From: Paenibacillus macquariensis
GTDB taxonomy: Bacteria > Bacillota > Bacilli > Paenibacillales > Paenibacillaceae
Direction of reading: 5' to 3'
Length of the DNA stretch: 64,000 nucleotides
Assembly: GCF_900156375.1 (NCBI RefSeq)
Contig: NZ_FTNK01000015.1
Span: forward strand, 1-64,000
In this document: piece by piece, positions 25,578-34,514 of the stretch
Layout: every line of letters begins with the position of its first letter
How positions within the stretch are numbered: the first letter of the stretch is position 1
Made by a program: the position numbers and the translations under genes
The notes under the pieces: model-generated
The model's database searches: none
The model's input: the letters and a program-made list of their open reading frames with translations, nothing else
Told to the model about the DNA's origin: nothing

Positions 25578-27917
25578 CTATTTCAAATGATACGTTTGCG
25601 TTGGAACACTTCGAATAAATGGATTCATCTCACCCTTGAAGCACACATGTAAATCATGCATCGCCCTTGTACAAGCCGTATAAAATAACTTACGTTCGCT
25701 TTCTCTACCGTATTGCATATGTGAAGCATCATAAATAATAACCGCATCGAATTCGACACCTTTGGCCAAGTAAGCGGGGATAATGAGAATGCCTGATTGA
25801 AAAGAAGCTGTTTCTTTTTCAATTAACCTCATATTTACCATACCCTTTAATGCATCGTAAGTCTCACTGCTTTCCTTAGCCGTTTTGCATATCACAGCGA
25901 TGGTTCTATGACCGGCTGCTTGTAAGTCATAAACACTATCAACAACTTTAGAGATGAGACCCTCTATATCCTCAGCTTGCTTTAAGGTAGGTATATTACC
26001 TTCGCGGTTGAATGGCTCAATCGCCTCACCACCCTCAATTAATGCACGCGTAAATTCGATGATTTGCTGTGTGGAGCGATAACTTCGCGTTAATGTGATT
26101 ATTTCGGTGTCCTTTTCCCCGTATAACGCATTCAATGTCCCTAAGCTTGCACTTGCCATATCATGAATGAATATTCTCTGATTCCAATCACCGAGTACCG
26201 TCATTTTGCTCCTTGGAAATAACCTCTTGATGAAGAAGAATTGAAATGTTGAAAAGTCCTGTGCTTCATCGATAAACACATGCCGGACGGTATTGTTGGC
26301 CTGAAAACCTTCAATACACTCCGTGAGGTACAAAAAGGGTGTGGCATCTTCATAAAACATTCCCGATTGATCCAACTGTTCGATGGTTGATTCACAGATC
26401 TCGGACCAACAATTCGGTAGCTTGTTGTTAGCTGTGATCTGAGAGGCTAATTTCGGATCATCAAATAACTGACGATATATTAACGGTATATTTACATATT
26501 GGAATTGCTTGATCCCAAGCCGTACTGGCTTGAAGTACACATCTACGATTTTCTGAGCAAGCAGACCTCTTTCGCTGATATCATCGTCAAAGGTTTTTCC
26601 TGAAAAATGCTGTTTCTTTTGAAGTTCCTTGAAAGCCCACATGTACTCTTCTTTGTCGAGCAGTTCAATTTCCTCTTCTACCCACAATTTAGCCATTTCT
26701 TCGGTCGCTTTTATCTTCAGTTCTTGCAATAGCCATTCCGTTAACAGTGCTATTCGGTTCGGAAGTCTCAAGGTAGACTCGTAGGCGTAGAACTTCTCCT
26801 TAATTCGCTCTGCTGGAACCAGCACCTCATCCCGGAAGGTCACATCCTTGAACAGCATGCCTTCCTTCCCTAACTGGGCGATATATCGATCAATCAACTG
26901 CATGAACTCCACAGAAGCTTTAAATTGAATCCCTTCGATTCGCTCCACATACCCAGCTTCATCCACAGCTTCAAGCGTATATTCCATTTGATTGAATGGA
27001 TCTTCAAATAGCATTGTCTCCCCTAGACGATGAACTAAGTACTCTTGAAACGTAGTCTGCTCCATATTCTCTTCACCTAGTTCGGGTAATACGGTAGAGA
27101 CATAGCTGTTAAACATCTGATTCGGAGAGAACAGCACGATCTGATCCGCTCGCAGCGTATCACGATAGCGATACAACAAATAAGCTACACGTTGCAATGC
27201 TGCCGATGTTTTCCCGCTACCAGCCGCCCCTTGTACGACAAGTAATTGCCTGCTCACATTACGTATTATTAGATTCTGTTCTCGTTGGATAGTCGCTACA
27301 ATACTTTTCATTTGTGAATTAGATTGTTTACCGAGCACCTCTTGCAGCAATTCATCACCAATGGTGACACTCGTATCGAACATACTCGTAATCTGGGCAT
27401 CTCGAATCATATATTGTCTTTTTACTGTCATTTCCCCAGCAATGACTCCGCTCGGCGCTTCATACTGCGCAGGCCCGGGGGAATAATCATAGTAGAGATT
27501 GGATATTGGCGCGCGCCAATCATGTACAAGAAATTGAATACCCTCCTCATCAAACAATGAGGCAATACCTAAGTACACCTGACTCGATTCACTGTCACAA
27601 TCTTCAAGGAAATCAACACGCCCGAAATACGGTGAATGTTTGAGTCGCATAAGTGTCTTCATCGTCTTATGGGCATGACGATAAGTACGCTCTCTTTCTG
27701 ACAATACCTCCGTCTGTTGTTTCAAGCTCGCATACGTACCCGCATCATCAACATTAACGGATACGTCTTCCCAGAAATTTCTCCGAAATGCTACGATCTC
27801 CAATTTCCTCTCGCTGACATCTCCCTCTAGATCTGCTATTTGTGTAACGATTTCAAGTGCAACCCTATCAACCCGTTCTTGTTCATCTACCCAGCTCTCA
27901 TACTTAATACGCATCAT
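25578..27917 (-). CDS. helD: RNA polymerase recycling motor ATPase HelD
   Basis: UvrD-like superfamily 1 ATPase of 779 aa that binds stalled RNA polymerase and releases it from DNA and RNA. The N-terminal coiled-coil arm (about residues 1-90) is rich in Glu/Arg; Walker A is VVQGAAGSGKTSAAL near 228-242; motif II is HVFIDEAQDFS near 545; the arginine-rich motif ITLTRSYRSTQQI follows near 605; and the C-terminal UvrD-like KGVEFDAVII motif is near 710. Length fits B. subtilis HelD (774 aa). ATG at 27917 follows AAGGAG; a GTG at 27923 is in frame. Monocistronic. Confidence 0.93.
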   Translation of the reverse strand: MMRIKYESWVDEQERVDRVALEIVTQIADLEGDVSERKLEIVAFRRNFWEDVSVNVDDAGTYASLKQQTEVLSERERTYRHAHKTMKTLMRLKHSPYFGRVDFLEDCDSESSQVYLGIASLFDEEGIQFLVHDWRAPISNLYYDYSPGPAQYEAPSGVIAGEMTVKRQYMIRDAQITSMFDTSVTIGDELLQEVLGKQSNSQMKSIVATIQREQNLIIRNVSRQLLVVQGAAGSGKTSAALQRVAYLLYRYRDTLRADQIVLFSPNQMFNSYVSTVLPELGEENMEQTTFQEYLVHRLGETMLFEDPFNQMEYTLEAVDEAGYVERIEGIQFKASVEFMQLIDRYIAQLGKEGMLFKDVTFRDEVLVPAERIKEKFYAYESTLRLPNRIALLTEWLLQELKIKATEEMAKLWVEEEIELLDKEEYMWAFKELQKKQHFSGKTFDDDISERGLLAQKIVDVYFKPVRLGIKQFQYVNIPLIYRQLFDDPKLASQITANNKLPNCWSEICESTIEQLDQSGMFYEDATPFLYLTECIEGFQANNTVRHVFIDEAQDFSTFQFFFIKRLFPRSKMTVLGDWNQRIFIHDMASASLGTLNALYGEKDTEIITLTRSYRSTQQIIEFTRALIEGGEAIEPFNREGNIPTLKQAEDIEGLISKVVDSVYDLQAAGHRTIAVICKTAKESSETYDALKGMVNMRLIEKETASFQSGILIIPAYLAKGVEFDAVIIYDASHMQYGRESERKLFYTACTRAMHDLHVCFKGEMNPFIRSVPTQTYHLK

Positions 27918-28039
27918 AAACACTCCTTCAACTGGTTTTAATTTGAAATGATACGAAAGACACGAGTTAAGAACATACTATCCCCTCTCCAAGAACCAAT
28001 CACATGAATGAATGTATTTCCTTGGGCGGAGAACATGAA

Positions 28040-28068
28040 TTGACAGTGAAATCAGGATGTGATATTAT
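28040..28068 (+). promoter_or_regulatory. Strong orphan promoter
   Basis: TTGACA (28040-28045) and TATTAT (28063-28068) with an ideal 17-bp spacer, reading away from helD. No plus-strand gene lies downstream before the hairpin at 28242-28282. Confidence 0.65.
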
Positions 28069-28074
28069 GAAATA

Positions 28075-28282
28075 GTAATATTGGTATTAATTTGAATAAA
28101 TGTAAATAAAGTGTCCGTTCATGATTTTATCATAAATATTTTTACCTATCAACCCTATGTATACCACTTATTCCAATATTCCTTAACTAAATAAGGAGAT
28201 TGGTTATTTTTGTTGTGATTCATATATGTCAAATGCCACAGCACAAACAAACCCACTCTATACAGAGTAGGTTTGTTTGTGT
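28075..28282 (+). ncRNA. Possible small RNA of about 210 nt
   Basis: Predicted from the orphan promoter and the hairpin at 28242-28282. The interval is AT-rich and holds no gene. A TTG frame from 28200 (about 29 codons) follows AAGGAG by only one base, which is too close to be credible. The hairpin lacks a U-run on this strand, so the RNA end is uncertain. This is a prediction only. Confidence 0.3.
28242..28282. terminator. Long hairpin downstream of the Eis-like gene
   Basis: CACAAACAAACCCACTCT (28242-28259) pairs with AGAGTAGGTTTGTTTGTG (28264-28281), one mismatch, with a 4-nt loop. It lies 29 bp past the acetyltransferase stop and can act on either strand. Confidence 0.75.
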
Positions 28283-28310
28283 GAAATAAATGAGTATCCT
28301 ACAGTAGGAT

Positions 28311-29531
28311 TTAAAAATAATCTGAAAAGTAAGGGTGCTCCGTGCGAATTAACTTCTCAAGTAATTGGACGCTTGCATCATCACATTGCATACGACCTAT
28401 CTTTGCGAGATACGTTGGGCGTTTGTAGCCCATAAACATCGTGGTCATTGTAGGGATATCGATCGTGACAGAAGGTTTACCTCCACCTTCCTTCAAATAA
28501 CCTTTCCCCGTTTTATCCACTATTAATGTAAACGTTCCTTGGTTCCACTCGAGCATGGGGTCGTGCAGACTGAATACCAGCTGACAATCCGTTTCTTGGA
28601 TTTGAAATGGGTACTGCTCAATGAAAAGTGCAACGTCAACAATCCGAGCCATGTAATATGGCGCAATGGTCTCCTTAATATCGCCATCATCAAGGATGAA
28701 CGCGAGCGGCTCATCCTTATAAATATCACCCTTGACCAAGGTTATCATGGAAAAGTGAGCACTAACGAAATTCCATAATCCCGTGTGAGCCTCTTCATCT
28801 AGGTACATCATCTCTTTTATATGAAAGACTTCCTCAGATATCCAATACAACAGATACCCCATTGGCTTCTCGTCATTGTTATAATAAATAGCTACGGTCA
28901 TGTCATCCAAATCCCAGCGCAAATACTCTTCCCAAGCCAGTTCGTTGCGGAGCATTGCTCCATGATTTTGTAAAGCAAACTCCTCATAAATCGTCTTGAT
29001 ATCCGGATGTTCAATCGTAACACGATCTACATTACCTGGAACCATTTTCAGCTTCGGTAGCTGAGTATCTTGGACTTCAAAAGAAATTTTATCGGATATG
29101 ATTTCCCAACCTTTACGACGATAATAGGGAATCGAGTACGGGTACAAGTACGAAATCGATTGTTTGCGATCTCTCATATTGCTTAAGGCATGTAACATGA
29201 GCTTATTCATTAAGCCCAAATTGGCATACTCGGGGTAAGTTCCAACGCCTGTCAGCCCCCCCATATCATAAATACGGCCAAATAAATTCACCTGAAAAGG
29301 GTAAACAGCAAGTTGTGATATGAGTTTATCGCCATCAAACCAACCTAATACATCGGCATATTTAAGTATAGGTAGCTTGGATTGTGCAATCTCCCTATTC
29401 TCCCAGCCGAATGTTTGTAATTCACGGTTGGTCACTTGAAAAACATAACGCAGCAAATCATTAAACTGCTCCCCGTGTATCGTTTCGACACTCTTTAATT
29501 TGAGTCTGTCTTGCAACCTACGGCGATTCAT
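28311..29531 (-). CDS. Eis-like GNAT acetyltransferase with SCP2-type C-terminal domain
   Basis: Three-domain acetyltransferase of 406 aa. The first GNAT domain has the acetyl-CoA loop TGVGTYPEYANLGLMNKLM near residue 95. A second GNAT-like domain without catalytic signature follows, and the C-terminal part (VTIDIPTMTTMFMGY) resembles the SCP2 sterol-carrier fold. This matches the Eis family, whose mycobacterial member acetylates aminoglycosides and proteins; the Bacillales substrates are unknown. GGAGGG precedes the ATG. Monocistronic. Confidence 0.82.
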   Translation of the reverse strand: MNRRRLQDRLKLKSVETIHGEQFNDLLRYVFQVTNRELQTFGWENREIAQSKLPILKYADVLGWFDGDKLISQLAVYPFQVNLFGRIYDMGGLTGVGTYPEYANLGLMNKLMLHALSNMRDRKQSISYLYPYSIPYYRRKGWEIISDKISFEVQDTQLPKLKMVPGNVDRVTIEHPDIKTIYEEFALQNHGAMLRNELAWEEYLRWDLDDMTVAIYYNNDEKPMGYLLYWISEEVFHIKEMMYLDEEAHTGLWNFVSAHFSMITLVKGDIYKDEPLAFILDDGDIKETIAPYYMARIVDVALFIEQYPFQIQETDCQLVFSLHDPMLEWNQGTFTLIVDKTGKGYLKEGGGKPSVTIDIPTMTTMFMGYKRPTYLAKIGRMQCDDASVQLLEKLIRTEHPYFSDYF

Positions 29532-29920
29532 CGGTTATAACCCTCCATTTGTTTAAACAACCATACCCATTAGTTTCTATTTCTACATTGCAAACTATAC
29601 AAAAGAGAAAGAATTTCAATCCTTTTCTAAATTTCGTATTCAGGTATGTGAAATCACGACTGTTAATCCCTCAACTGTATGTAACAAAAAAGCCACTCAT
29701 TTCCGTAGACGGTGTATACCCCCTACAAACAATCAAAATGAGGAGACCTCATAAAAAGTCTACCATGTTCTTGGCAACGGTTCAAATTCCACTGATGTCT
29801 TAACCCTTAATCAACCTTGGATAAAACTTGTTCATACCTAGAACAATATATTCAAATCTAACTCACTTGGAGAACATGCTATCTCTTTACTAACCCGTAA
29901 TAAAGTTGCCATGCTGACTT
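29532..29920. other. Gene-free interval, probably decayed
   Basis: No supported gene. The only long open frame (29549-29803, +) has no site and a random composition. A compact palindrome ATGAGG-AGA-CCTCAT at 29738-29752 flanked by A-runs could be a small terminator. The interval abuts the truncated MFS gene and may be the scar of a larger lost segment. Confidence 0.45.
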
Positions 29921-30133
29921 ATGTTCAACATATTTTTAGTATTTACAGGAATAGGACTCGTCACTCCTATTATGCCCACTTACATGAACACGCTCGGGAT
30001 GATCGGCAAAGTTGCAGGGCCTGCTATTGCTGGGTTTTTATTTGATTACAATATTAATGTACCGTATATTTGTGCAGCTCTTGCTCTTCTACTCTGTTTT
30101 ATTATTTCAGTTCAGTGGGGCAAGCATCGCTGA
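29921..30133 (+). pseudogene. MFS transporter remnant with a large internal deletion
   Basis: A 70-codon frame joins the start of an MFS exporter (FLVFTGIGLVTPIMPTYMN, helix 1) directly to its end (GKVAGPAIAGFLFDYN then ICAALALLLCFIISVQW, helices 11-12). Intact relatives have about 400 residues, so roughly 320 residues have been lost in frame near 29997. The product cannot form a transporter. The TetR gene just downstream is the usual regulator partner in this type of locus (compare B. subtilis yfiR-yfiS). Confidence 0.8.
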
Positions 30134-30219
30134 ACGATTGTTATATTCATAATGACTTTTCCCGTCATGACAATTACAATGACATTAATAAGTTCATATT
30201 TAATAGGAGTTGAAATCAA

Positions 30220-30822
30220 CTGAATAAAAAACAGCAAGCGAGTGAGCTGACGAGAAAACGAATCGTTGAGTCAGCCCGCCATGTATTTATTCAAAAGGGA
30301 TATGCGGCAACATCCATTGAAGACCTCGCTACCGCAACAGGCAGTAGCAAAGGGAATATCTATTATCATTTTAAAAGTAAAGAAGGATTAATGCTCTTTC
30401 TACTACAAGAATGGGAACGTGAATGGGAAGAACAGTGGAGCGAAATCGAACCTCTTTATTCTACCTTTACAGACAAAATGTACGGTATTGCGGATTACTT
30501 AGTCCAGAATGGGTTCAATCATCCATTAACCAAAGTAGCTAATGAATTCTACTCTAACAAATGGGTAAAAGATGATATTCAAGAACAAATCTCTCAAATT
30601 ATGCTCGCTCGTGTAAAATTTAACGAAATATTGTTGCAAGAGGGTGTTAACCAAGGGAAATTTGATTTGGGACCAGACGAAGTCAACATCCTTGCTATTA
30701 TTTTCGAAGGATTATTAACCGGACTTGGTGAAATGACCCAAAATGCCAACTTAGACCAAGCGTTAAAAATATACAAGAAATCGATAGATATATTTCTCTA
30801 TGGTATTGCTAAGAGATCATAA
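30220..30822 (+). CDS. TetR/AcrR family regulator with apparent CTG start
   Basis: Full-length TetR protein of 200 aa if translation begins at CTG 30220. The helix-turn-helix is intact: ARHVFIQKGYAATSIEDLA then GSSKGNIYYHFKSKEGL. An in-frame TGA lies three codons upstream, and no ATG, GTG or TTG occurs in frame until ATG 30391, which would remove the whole DNA-binding domain. AGGAG stands 10 nt before the CTG. So either CTG is used, or a start-codon mutation is silencing the gene. Its partner MFS gene is already deleted, which suits decay. The C-terminal domain resembles YfiR-type regulators. Confidence 0.75.
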   Translation: MNKKQQASELTRKRIVESARHVFIQKGYAATSIEDLATATGSSKGNIYYHFKSKEGLMLFLLQEWEREWEEQWSEIEPLYSTFTDKMYGIADYLVQNGFNHPLTKVANEFYSNKWVKDDIQEQISQIMLARVKFNEILLQEGVNQGKFDLGPDEVNILAIIFEGLLTGLGEMTQNANLDQALKIYKKSIDIFLYGIAKRS

Positions 30823-30843
30823 CATGATATTGTTCACAGCAAA

Positions 30844-30873
30844 AAAGGCTTATATCTCTAGGTATAAGCCTTT
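30844..30873. terminator. Bidirectional terminator between TetR and fhs
   Basis: AAAGGCTTATA (30844-30854) and TATAAGCCTTT (30863-30873) pair perfectly, with an A-run to the left serving as U-run for the minus-strand fhs. Confidence 0.9.
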
Positions 30874-30901
30874 CGTTTGTCTCTAAGTATAAGAAATCCA
30901 G

Positions 30902-32545
30902 CTAAATCAATCCTGTAATCACGCCATCTTCATCCATAGCCATATGCTCCGCAGCGGGAGACTTAGGCAGACCAGGCATCGTCACAATATTTCCTGTGTG
31001 AACGACGACAAATCCTGCACCAGCAGATAAAGAGACATCTCTAACATGCATCGTAAACCCTTCTGGGGCACCTAGTAGGCGTGGTTGATCTGAGAAGGAG
31101 TACGGCGTTTTGGCCATACACACAGGAAGACTACCATATCCGAGTCGGTTAATCTCGGCAAGTCCTCGTACAGCAGATGGGGAGAAGGATACACCAACAC
31201 CACGATAAATATCTCCCACAACCTTTTCAATCTTCGACTTAATATCCAATTCATCCGTATATAGTGGCGTAAAGTTCGAAGTCTCATTGTGTAGAAGTTC
31301 AACAAGCGTCTCCGCAAATTGTATTGCCCCAACACTTCCTTCAGCCCATACCTTCGATATTTCTACCTGTACCCCAAGTTGCTGACAACGTTGTTGTACT
31401 AGCTTGATTTCTTCAGAGACATCTCCTTCGAAGTGATTAATAGCAACCAATACAGGTACTCCGAATTTACGAATATTCTCGATATGTCTTTCCATATTAC
31501 ATAGCCCTTGATGTAATGCATCTACATTAGGGTACTCAAGCTCCTGCTTTGGAACACCCCCGTTATATTTGAGTGCTTTAACCGTAACGACAAGGACAGC
31601 CGCTGCCGGAGTTAGACCCGCTTGACGACATTTAATATTAAAAAACTTCTCGGCGCCCAAATCTGCTCCAAACCCTGCCTCAGTTACGACGATCTTGGCC
31701 AGTTTCAATGACAACCTTGTGCCAACGACGCTACTACATCCATGTGCAATATTAGCAAAGGGTCCTCCATGTACCATAACAGGTGTACCTTCTAATGTCT
31801 GAACGAGATTCGGCTTCATCGCTTCCTTAAGTAGAATAACCATGGCTTCAACTGCGCCTAATTGGACGGCTGTCACGGCATCTCCCGCTTCGTTATACCC
31901 AATAACCATTCTACCCAGCCTATTCCTTAGATCTGACAAGTTCTCACTAAGACATAGAACAGCCATAATCTCTGAAGCCGTCGTAATGAGAAAACCTGCC
32001 TCTCTAACGTTACCATTCCCATCTCCAAGGCCTGTCACCATTTGACGCAGGCTCCGATCATTCATGTCCATAGCACGTTTCCATACGATTCGCTTCGAAT
32101 CTAATCGTAGGGCATTGCCATGAAATACGTGGTTATCAATCATTGCAGATAATAAGTTATGAGCGGAAGTCACCGCGTGGATATCTCCTGTAAAGTGAAG
32201 ATTAATGTCATCTGCAGGGATAATCTGTGCCTTCCCACTTCCCGTCGCTCCCCCTTTCATACCGAAGCATGGTCCGAGTGAAGGCTCTCTTAAAGCAGCA
32301 ATTGTCGGTTCTCCTATAGCATTCAACCCTTGTGCAAGACCAATCGTAGTCAATGTCTTACCTTCACCCGCGGGTGTTGGATTCATAGCGGTCACAAGGA
32401 CTAACTGACCTTCTGGGCGATGCTTAACTTCTTCCCAAAGGCTAGGATTAATTTTACTTTTATATTTACCGTACAATTCTAAATGCTCATCCGCGATTCC
32501 GATATCCTTAGCAACTTCAATAATAGGCCTCATGTTCTCAAGCAA
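30902..32545 (-). CDS. fhs: Formate-tetrahydrofolate ligase
   Basis: ATP-dependent enzyme making 10-formyl-THF from formate and tetrahydrofolate for one-carbon metabolism (547 aa, normal length). The nucleotide-binding loop TPAGEGKTLTTIGLAQGL lies near residue 60, followed by the family block REPSLGPCFGMKGGATGSGKAQIIP near 85-110 and FTGDIHAVTSAHNLL near 118. The start is uncertain: TTG 32545 and ATG 32533 are both near a GGGGG element. It could use formate moved by the FNT channel 8 kb away, but this is speculation. Monocistronic. Confidence 0.95.
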   Translation of the reverse strand: MLENMRPIIEVAKDIGIADEHLELYGKYKSKINPSLWEEVKHRPEGQLVLVTAMNPTPAGEGKTLTTIGLAQGLNAIGEPTIAALREPSLGPCFGMKGGATGSGKAQIIPADDINLHFTGDIHAVTSAHNLLSAMIDNHVFHGNALRLDSKRIVWKRAMDMNDRSLRQMVTGLGDGNGNVREAGFLITTASEIMAVLCLSENLSDLRNRLGRMVIGYNEAGDAVTAVQLGAVEAMVILLKEAMKPNLVQTLEGTPVMVHGGPFANIAHGCSSVVGTRLSLKLAKIVVTEAGFGADLGAEKFFNIKCRQAGLTPAAAVLVVTVKALKYNGGVPKQELEYPNVDALHQGLCNMERHIENIRKFGVPVLVAINHFEGDVSEEIKLVQQRCQQLGVQVEISKVWAEGSVGAIQFAETLVELLHNETSNFTPLYTDELDIKSKIEKVVGDIYRGVGVSFSPSAVRGLAEINRLGYGSLPVCMAKTPYSFSDQPRLLGAPEGFTMHVRDVSLSAGAGFVVVHTGNIVTMPGLPKSPAAEHMAMDEDGVITGLI

Positions 32546-32664
32546 CCCCCATTAATATTCTGTAAATATATTCTTCTATCGTTATGTAATCAGATAACCA
32601 CTATTGTACCCGAAAGGAACCTAGAAATATATTAAACTAATCGCATCATGGACTCCATGTATGC

Positions 32665-32697
32665 AAAGAAAAAGCCTACCATTATCGGTAGACTTTT
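32665..32697 (-). terminator. Terminator of the glutathione peroxidase gene
   Basis: Minus-strand stem AAAGTCTACC with GGTAGGCTTT (one G-U pair) followed by TTCTTT, 14 bp past the stop. Confidence 0.85.
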
Positions 32698-32710
32698 ATA
32701 TGATGTGTAT

Positions 32711-33187
32711 TTACAGTAATTCCTTAATCGCCTGTACCATCGTCTCTGGGGATGTCTTCGGCTCGAACCGTTCAACAACTTGTCCATCACGATTAATCAA
32801 GAACTTCGTGAAATTCCATTGAATTGCACTGTCTTCACCAGCACCTGGTTGTTGTTCTTTCAAGTACTGAAACAACGGGTCTGCTCCCTCACCATTCACC
32901 TCTACTTTGGCGAATACTGGGAAGGTCACACCGTAATTCACTTGGCAAAAAGATTCCGCTTCTTCACTGCTACCTGGCTCTTGTCCACCGAATTGATTAC
33001 ACGGAAAACCCAAGATTTCCAGACCTTGTTCACGATATTCCTTATACAATGTTTCGAGATCGCCATACTGTGGCGTCAATCCACACTTGCTAGCTGTATT
33101 GGCAATGATAACTACCTTACCCTTGTACTGCTCCAAAGAAATTTGCTTGTTAGCCGGAGTAGCTACTGTAAACTCGTATACGGACAT
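32711..33187 (-). CDS. Glutathione peroxidase family (thioredoxin-dependent) peroxidase
   Basis: Thiol peroxidase of 158 aa that reduces hydroperoxides. Catalytic Cys35 is in NTASKCGLTPQY, the family block GFPCNQFGGQEPG lies at 60-72, Cys81 in ESFCQVNYG is the likely resolving Cys, and WNFTKF (Trp124, Asn125) completes the active site. Cys replaces selenocysteine, and the resolving Cys implies thioredoxin as reductant, as in B. subtilis BsaA. GAGGGGGA precedes the ATG. Monocistronic. Confidence 0.93.
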   Translation of the reverse strand: MSVYEFTVATPANKQISLEQYKGKVVIIANTASKCGLTPQYGDLETLYKEYREQGLEILGFPCNQFGGQEPGSSEEAESFCQVNYGVTFPVFAKVEVNGEGADPLFQYLKEQQPGAGEDSAIQWNFTKFLINRDGQVVERFEPKTSPETMVQAIKELL

Positions 33188-33432
33188 CCTAGTTCCCCCT
33201 CAATTATCGATCATGACAGATGGATCTCCATTGGAATGGTCGAAACAATCTATCTTTCTCCTTTATCATATAAGAAATAGCTTTAATATCCAAATCAGCT
33301 ACGAGATTCGCAATATCATCGGATCACATATTAACCGCTTCAATCCAAATCAGCTGTAATCCAATTTCAATCCCATCAATATGTAACTACCTATGCTGTC
33401 GAAGACCATTCGCACATGAAAGGAAAATACTT

Positions 33433-33783
33433 CTACGATCCGTAAGAGGTCTGCGCCAACTTTACTAATAAATGAGACAGACTATGTTGCTCTTCAGGAG
33501 TACCAACCTTCCAAAGTTCCTGCAAAAGTTTCTCTTCATGGTTGCGCGGTTCTTCATTGTCTGACAAATAACTAGCTATTTTCTCAGCCATACGTACTAA
33601 TTGCTCATCACTAAGTCCTATAGACTTCCCAAGATCGATTCTTTTATTTAAGTATTTCTGGAACGAATCGAAATCTGAAAGAATGCCCTCCTTACGGCTC
33701 TCACTAATCCTGTCTAATACGTCATCTACTTTAGCCATATCTACTTCTCCATCTTTATTCACTACGTGATTATACTCTGACAT
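33433..33783 (-). CDS. DUF3243 family protein
   Basis: Cytoplasmic protein of 116 aa. The conserved part is DFDSFQKYLNKRIDLGKSIGLSDEQLVRMAEKIASYL (about 37-74), characteristic of DUF3243, a Bacillales family of unknown function. An acidic linker and a C-terminal EQHSLSHLLVKLAQ helix follow. AAGGAGG stands 7 nt before the ATG. Monocistronic. Confidence 0.8.
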   Translation of the reverse strand: MSEYNHVVNKDGEVDMAKVDDVLDRISESRKEGILSDFDSFQKYLNKRIDLGKSIGLSDEQLVRMAEKIASYLSDNEEPRNHEEKLLQELWKVGTPEEQHSLSHLLVKLAQTSYGS

Positions 33784-34011
33784 GGTACGCCTCCTTTAAG
33801 CTGTTGACTTCTTGTGGCTCTACTTACAGCTGATTAATGGATAATGTAGCATTAGCATTGGCACCTTGCTCGATTCGTATTCCCAAGATTTGATTTAATA
33901 TCAGCAATATCCAAGCCATCATCTTCACAAATAGTGCAAACCTGTCGATATAAAGTAGGTTAGTAGACATATCAGTGCAGTGACATTTTGTTTCAATACG
34001 GAGGAACTAGC

Positions 34012-34374
34012 ATGGCAAACATTATAGTAGTTGACGATTCACTATTTATGAGACTGATATTAAAGGAACTCATCACAAGTATGGGCCACGTTGTCATTGC
34101 AGAGGCGGAAAATGGATATGAGGCTGTCTTGAAGTATTCTGAACTACGGCCCGATATGGTCACCATGGATATCAATATGCCTAGGATGAGCGGCGTCACG
34201 GCCCTTAAAGAGATATTAAAGATTGATCCTAAAGCTAAAGTTCTCATCTGTTCTGCTTTGGGCCAACAATCCATGATTACTGAATCCATTCGAGCAGGTG
34301 CAAAGGATTTCATCGTTAAGCCTATTCAAGAAGAACGCGTGATTGAGGCCATTAACAAGGTTCTGGACATTTAA
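34012..34374 (+). CDS. CheY-like single-domain response regulator
   Basis: Stand-alone receiver domain of 120 aa. Acidic pocket VVDD at residues 5-8 (Asp7, Asp8), phospho-acceptor Asp in MVTMDINMPRMSG near residue 52, Thr/Ser switch in LICSALG near 80, and the conserved Lys in FIVKPI near 102. The sequence resembles chemotaxis CheY rather than a DNA-binding regulator. ATG at 34012 follows GGAGG at 7 nt; the frame extends upstream to 33988 without a site. No histidine kinase or motility gene is adjacent, so its partner is elsewhere. Confidence 0.88.
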   Translation: MANIIVVDDSLFMRLILKELITSMGHVVIAEAENGYEAVLKYSELRPDMVTMDINMPRMSGVTALKEILKIDPKAKVLICSALGQQSMITESIRAGAKDFIVKPIQEERVIEAINKVLDI

Positions 34375-34469
34375 TAGTACTATTAAACCCTCTTCTTGCA
34401 CTATGGATACCAACCACTAACCATCCTCGTGTTATTCACTTAAAAGAGAATACTCACTCTGACATACAA

Positions 34470-34500
34470 AAAGGAGAGGGGTTATAGACCCCTCTCCTTT
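34470..34500. terminator. Bidirectional terminator between cheY-like and DEAD-box genes
   Basis: AAAGGAGAGGGGT (34470-34482) and ACCCCTCTCCTTT (34488-34500), perfect arms with A and T flanks. Confidence 0.95.
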
Positions 34501-34514
34501 ATATTACGTTATCC

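Noticed and set aside
28200..28289. Small frame starting at TTG 28200 within the orphan transcript
   Set aside because: AAGGAG is only one base from the TTG, and the frame runs through the hairpin into its flank.
29549..29803. 84-codon open frame between the Eis-like gene and the MFS remnant
   Set aside because: No ribosome-binding site, random-looking composition and no conserved motif.
33288..33355. 13-bp direct repeat (TCCAAATCAGCT core) between gpx and the DUF3243 gene
   Set aside because: Two short copies 55 bp apart without symmetry or link to a promoter; could easily be chance.
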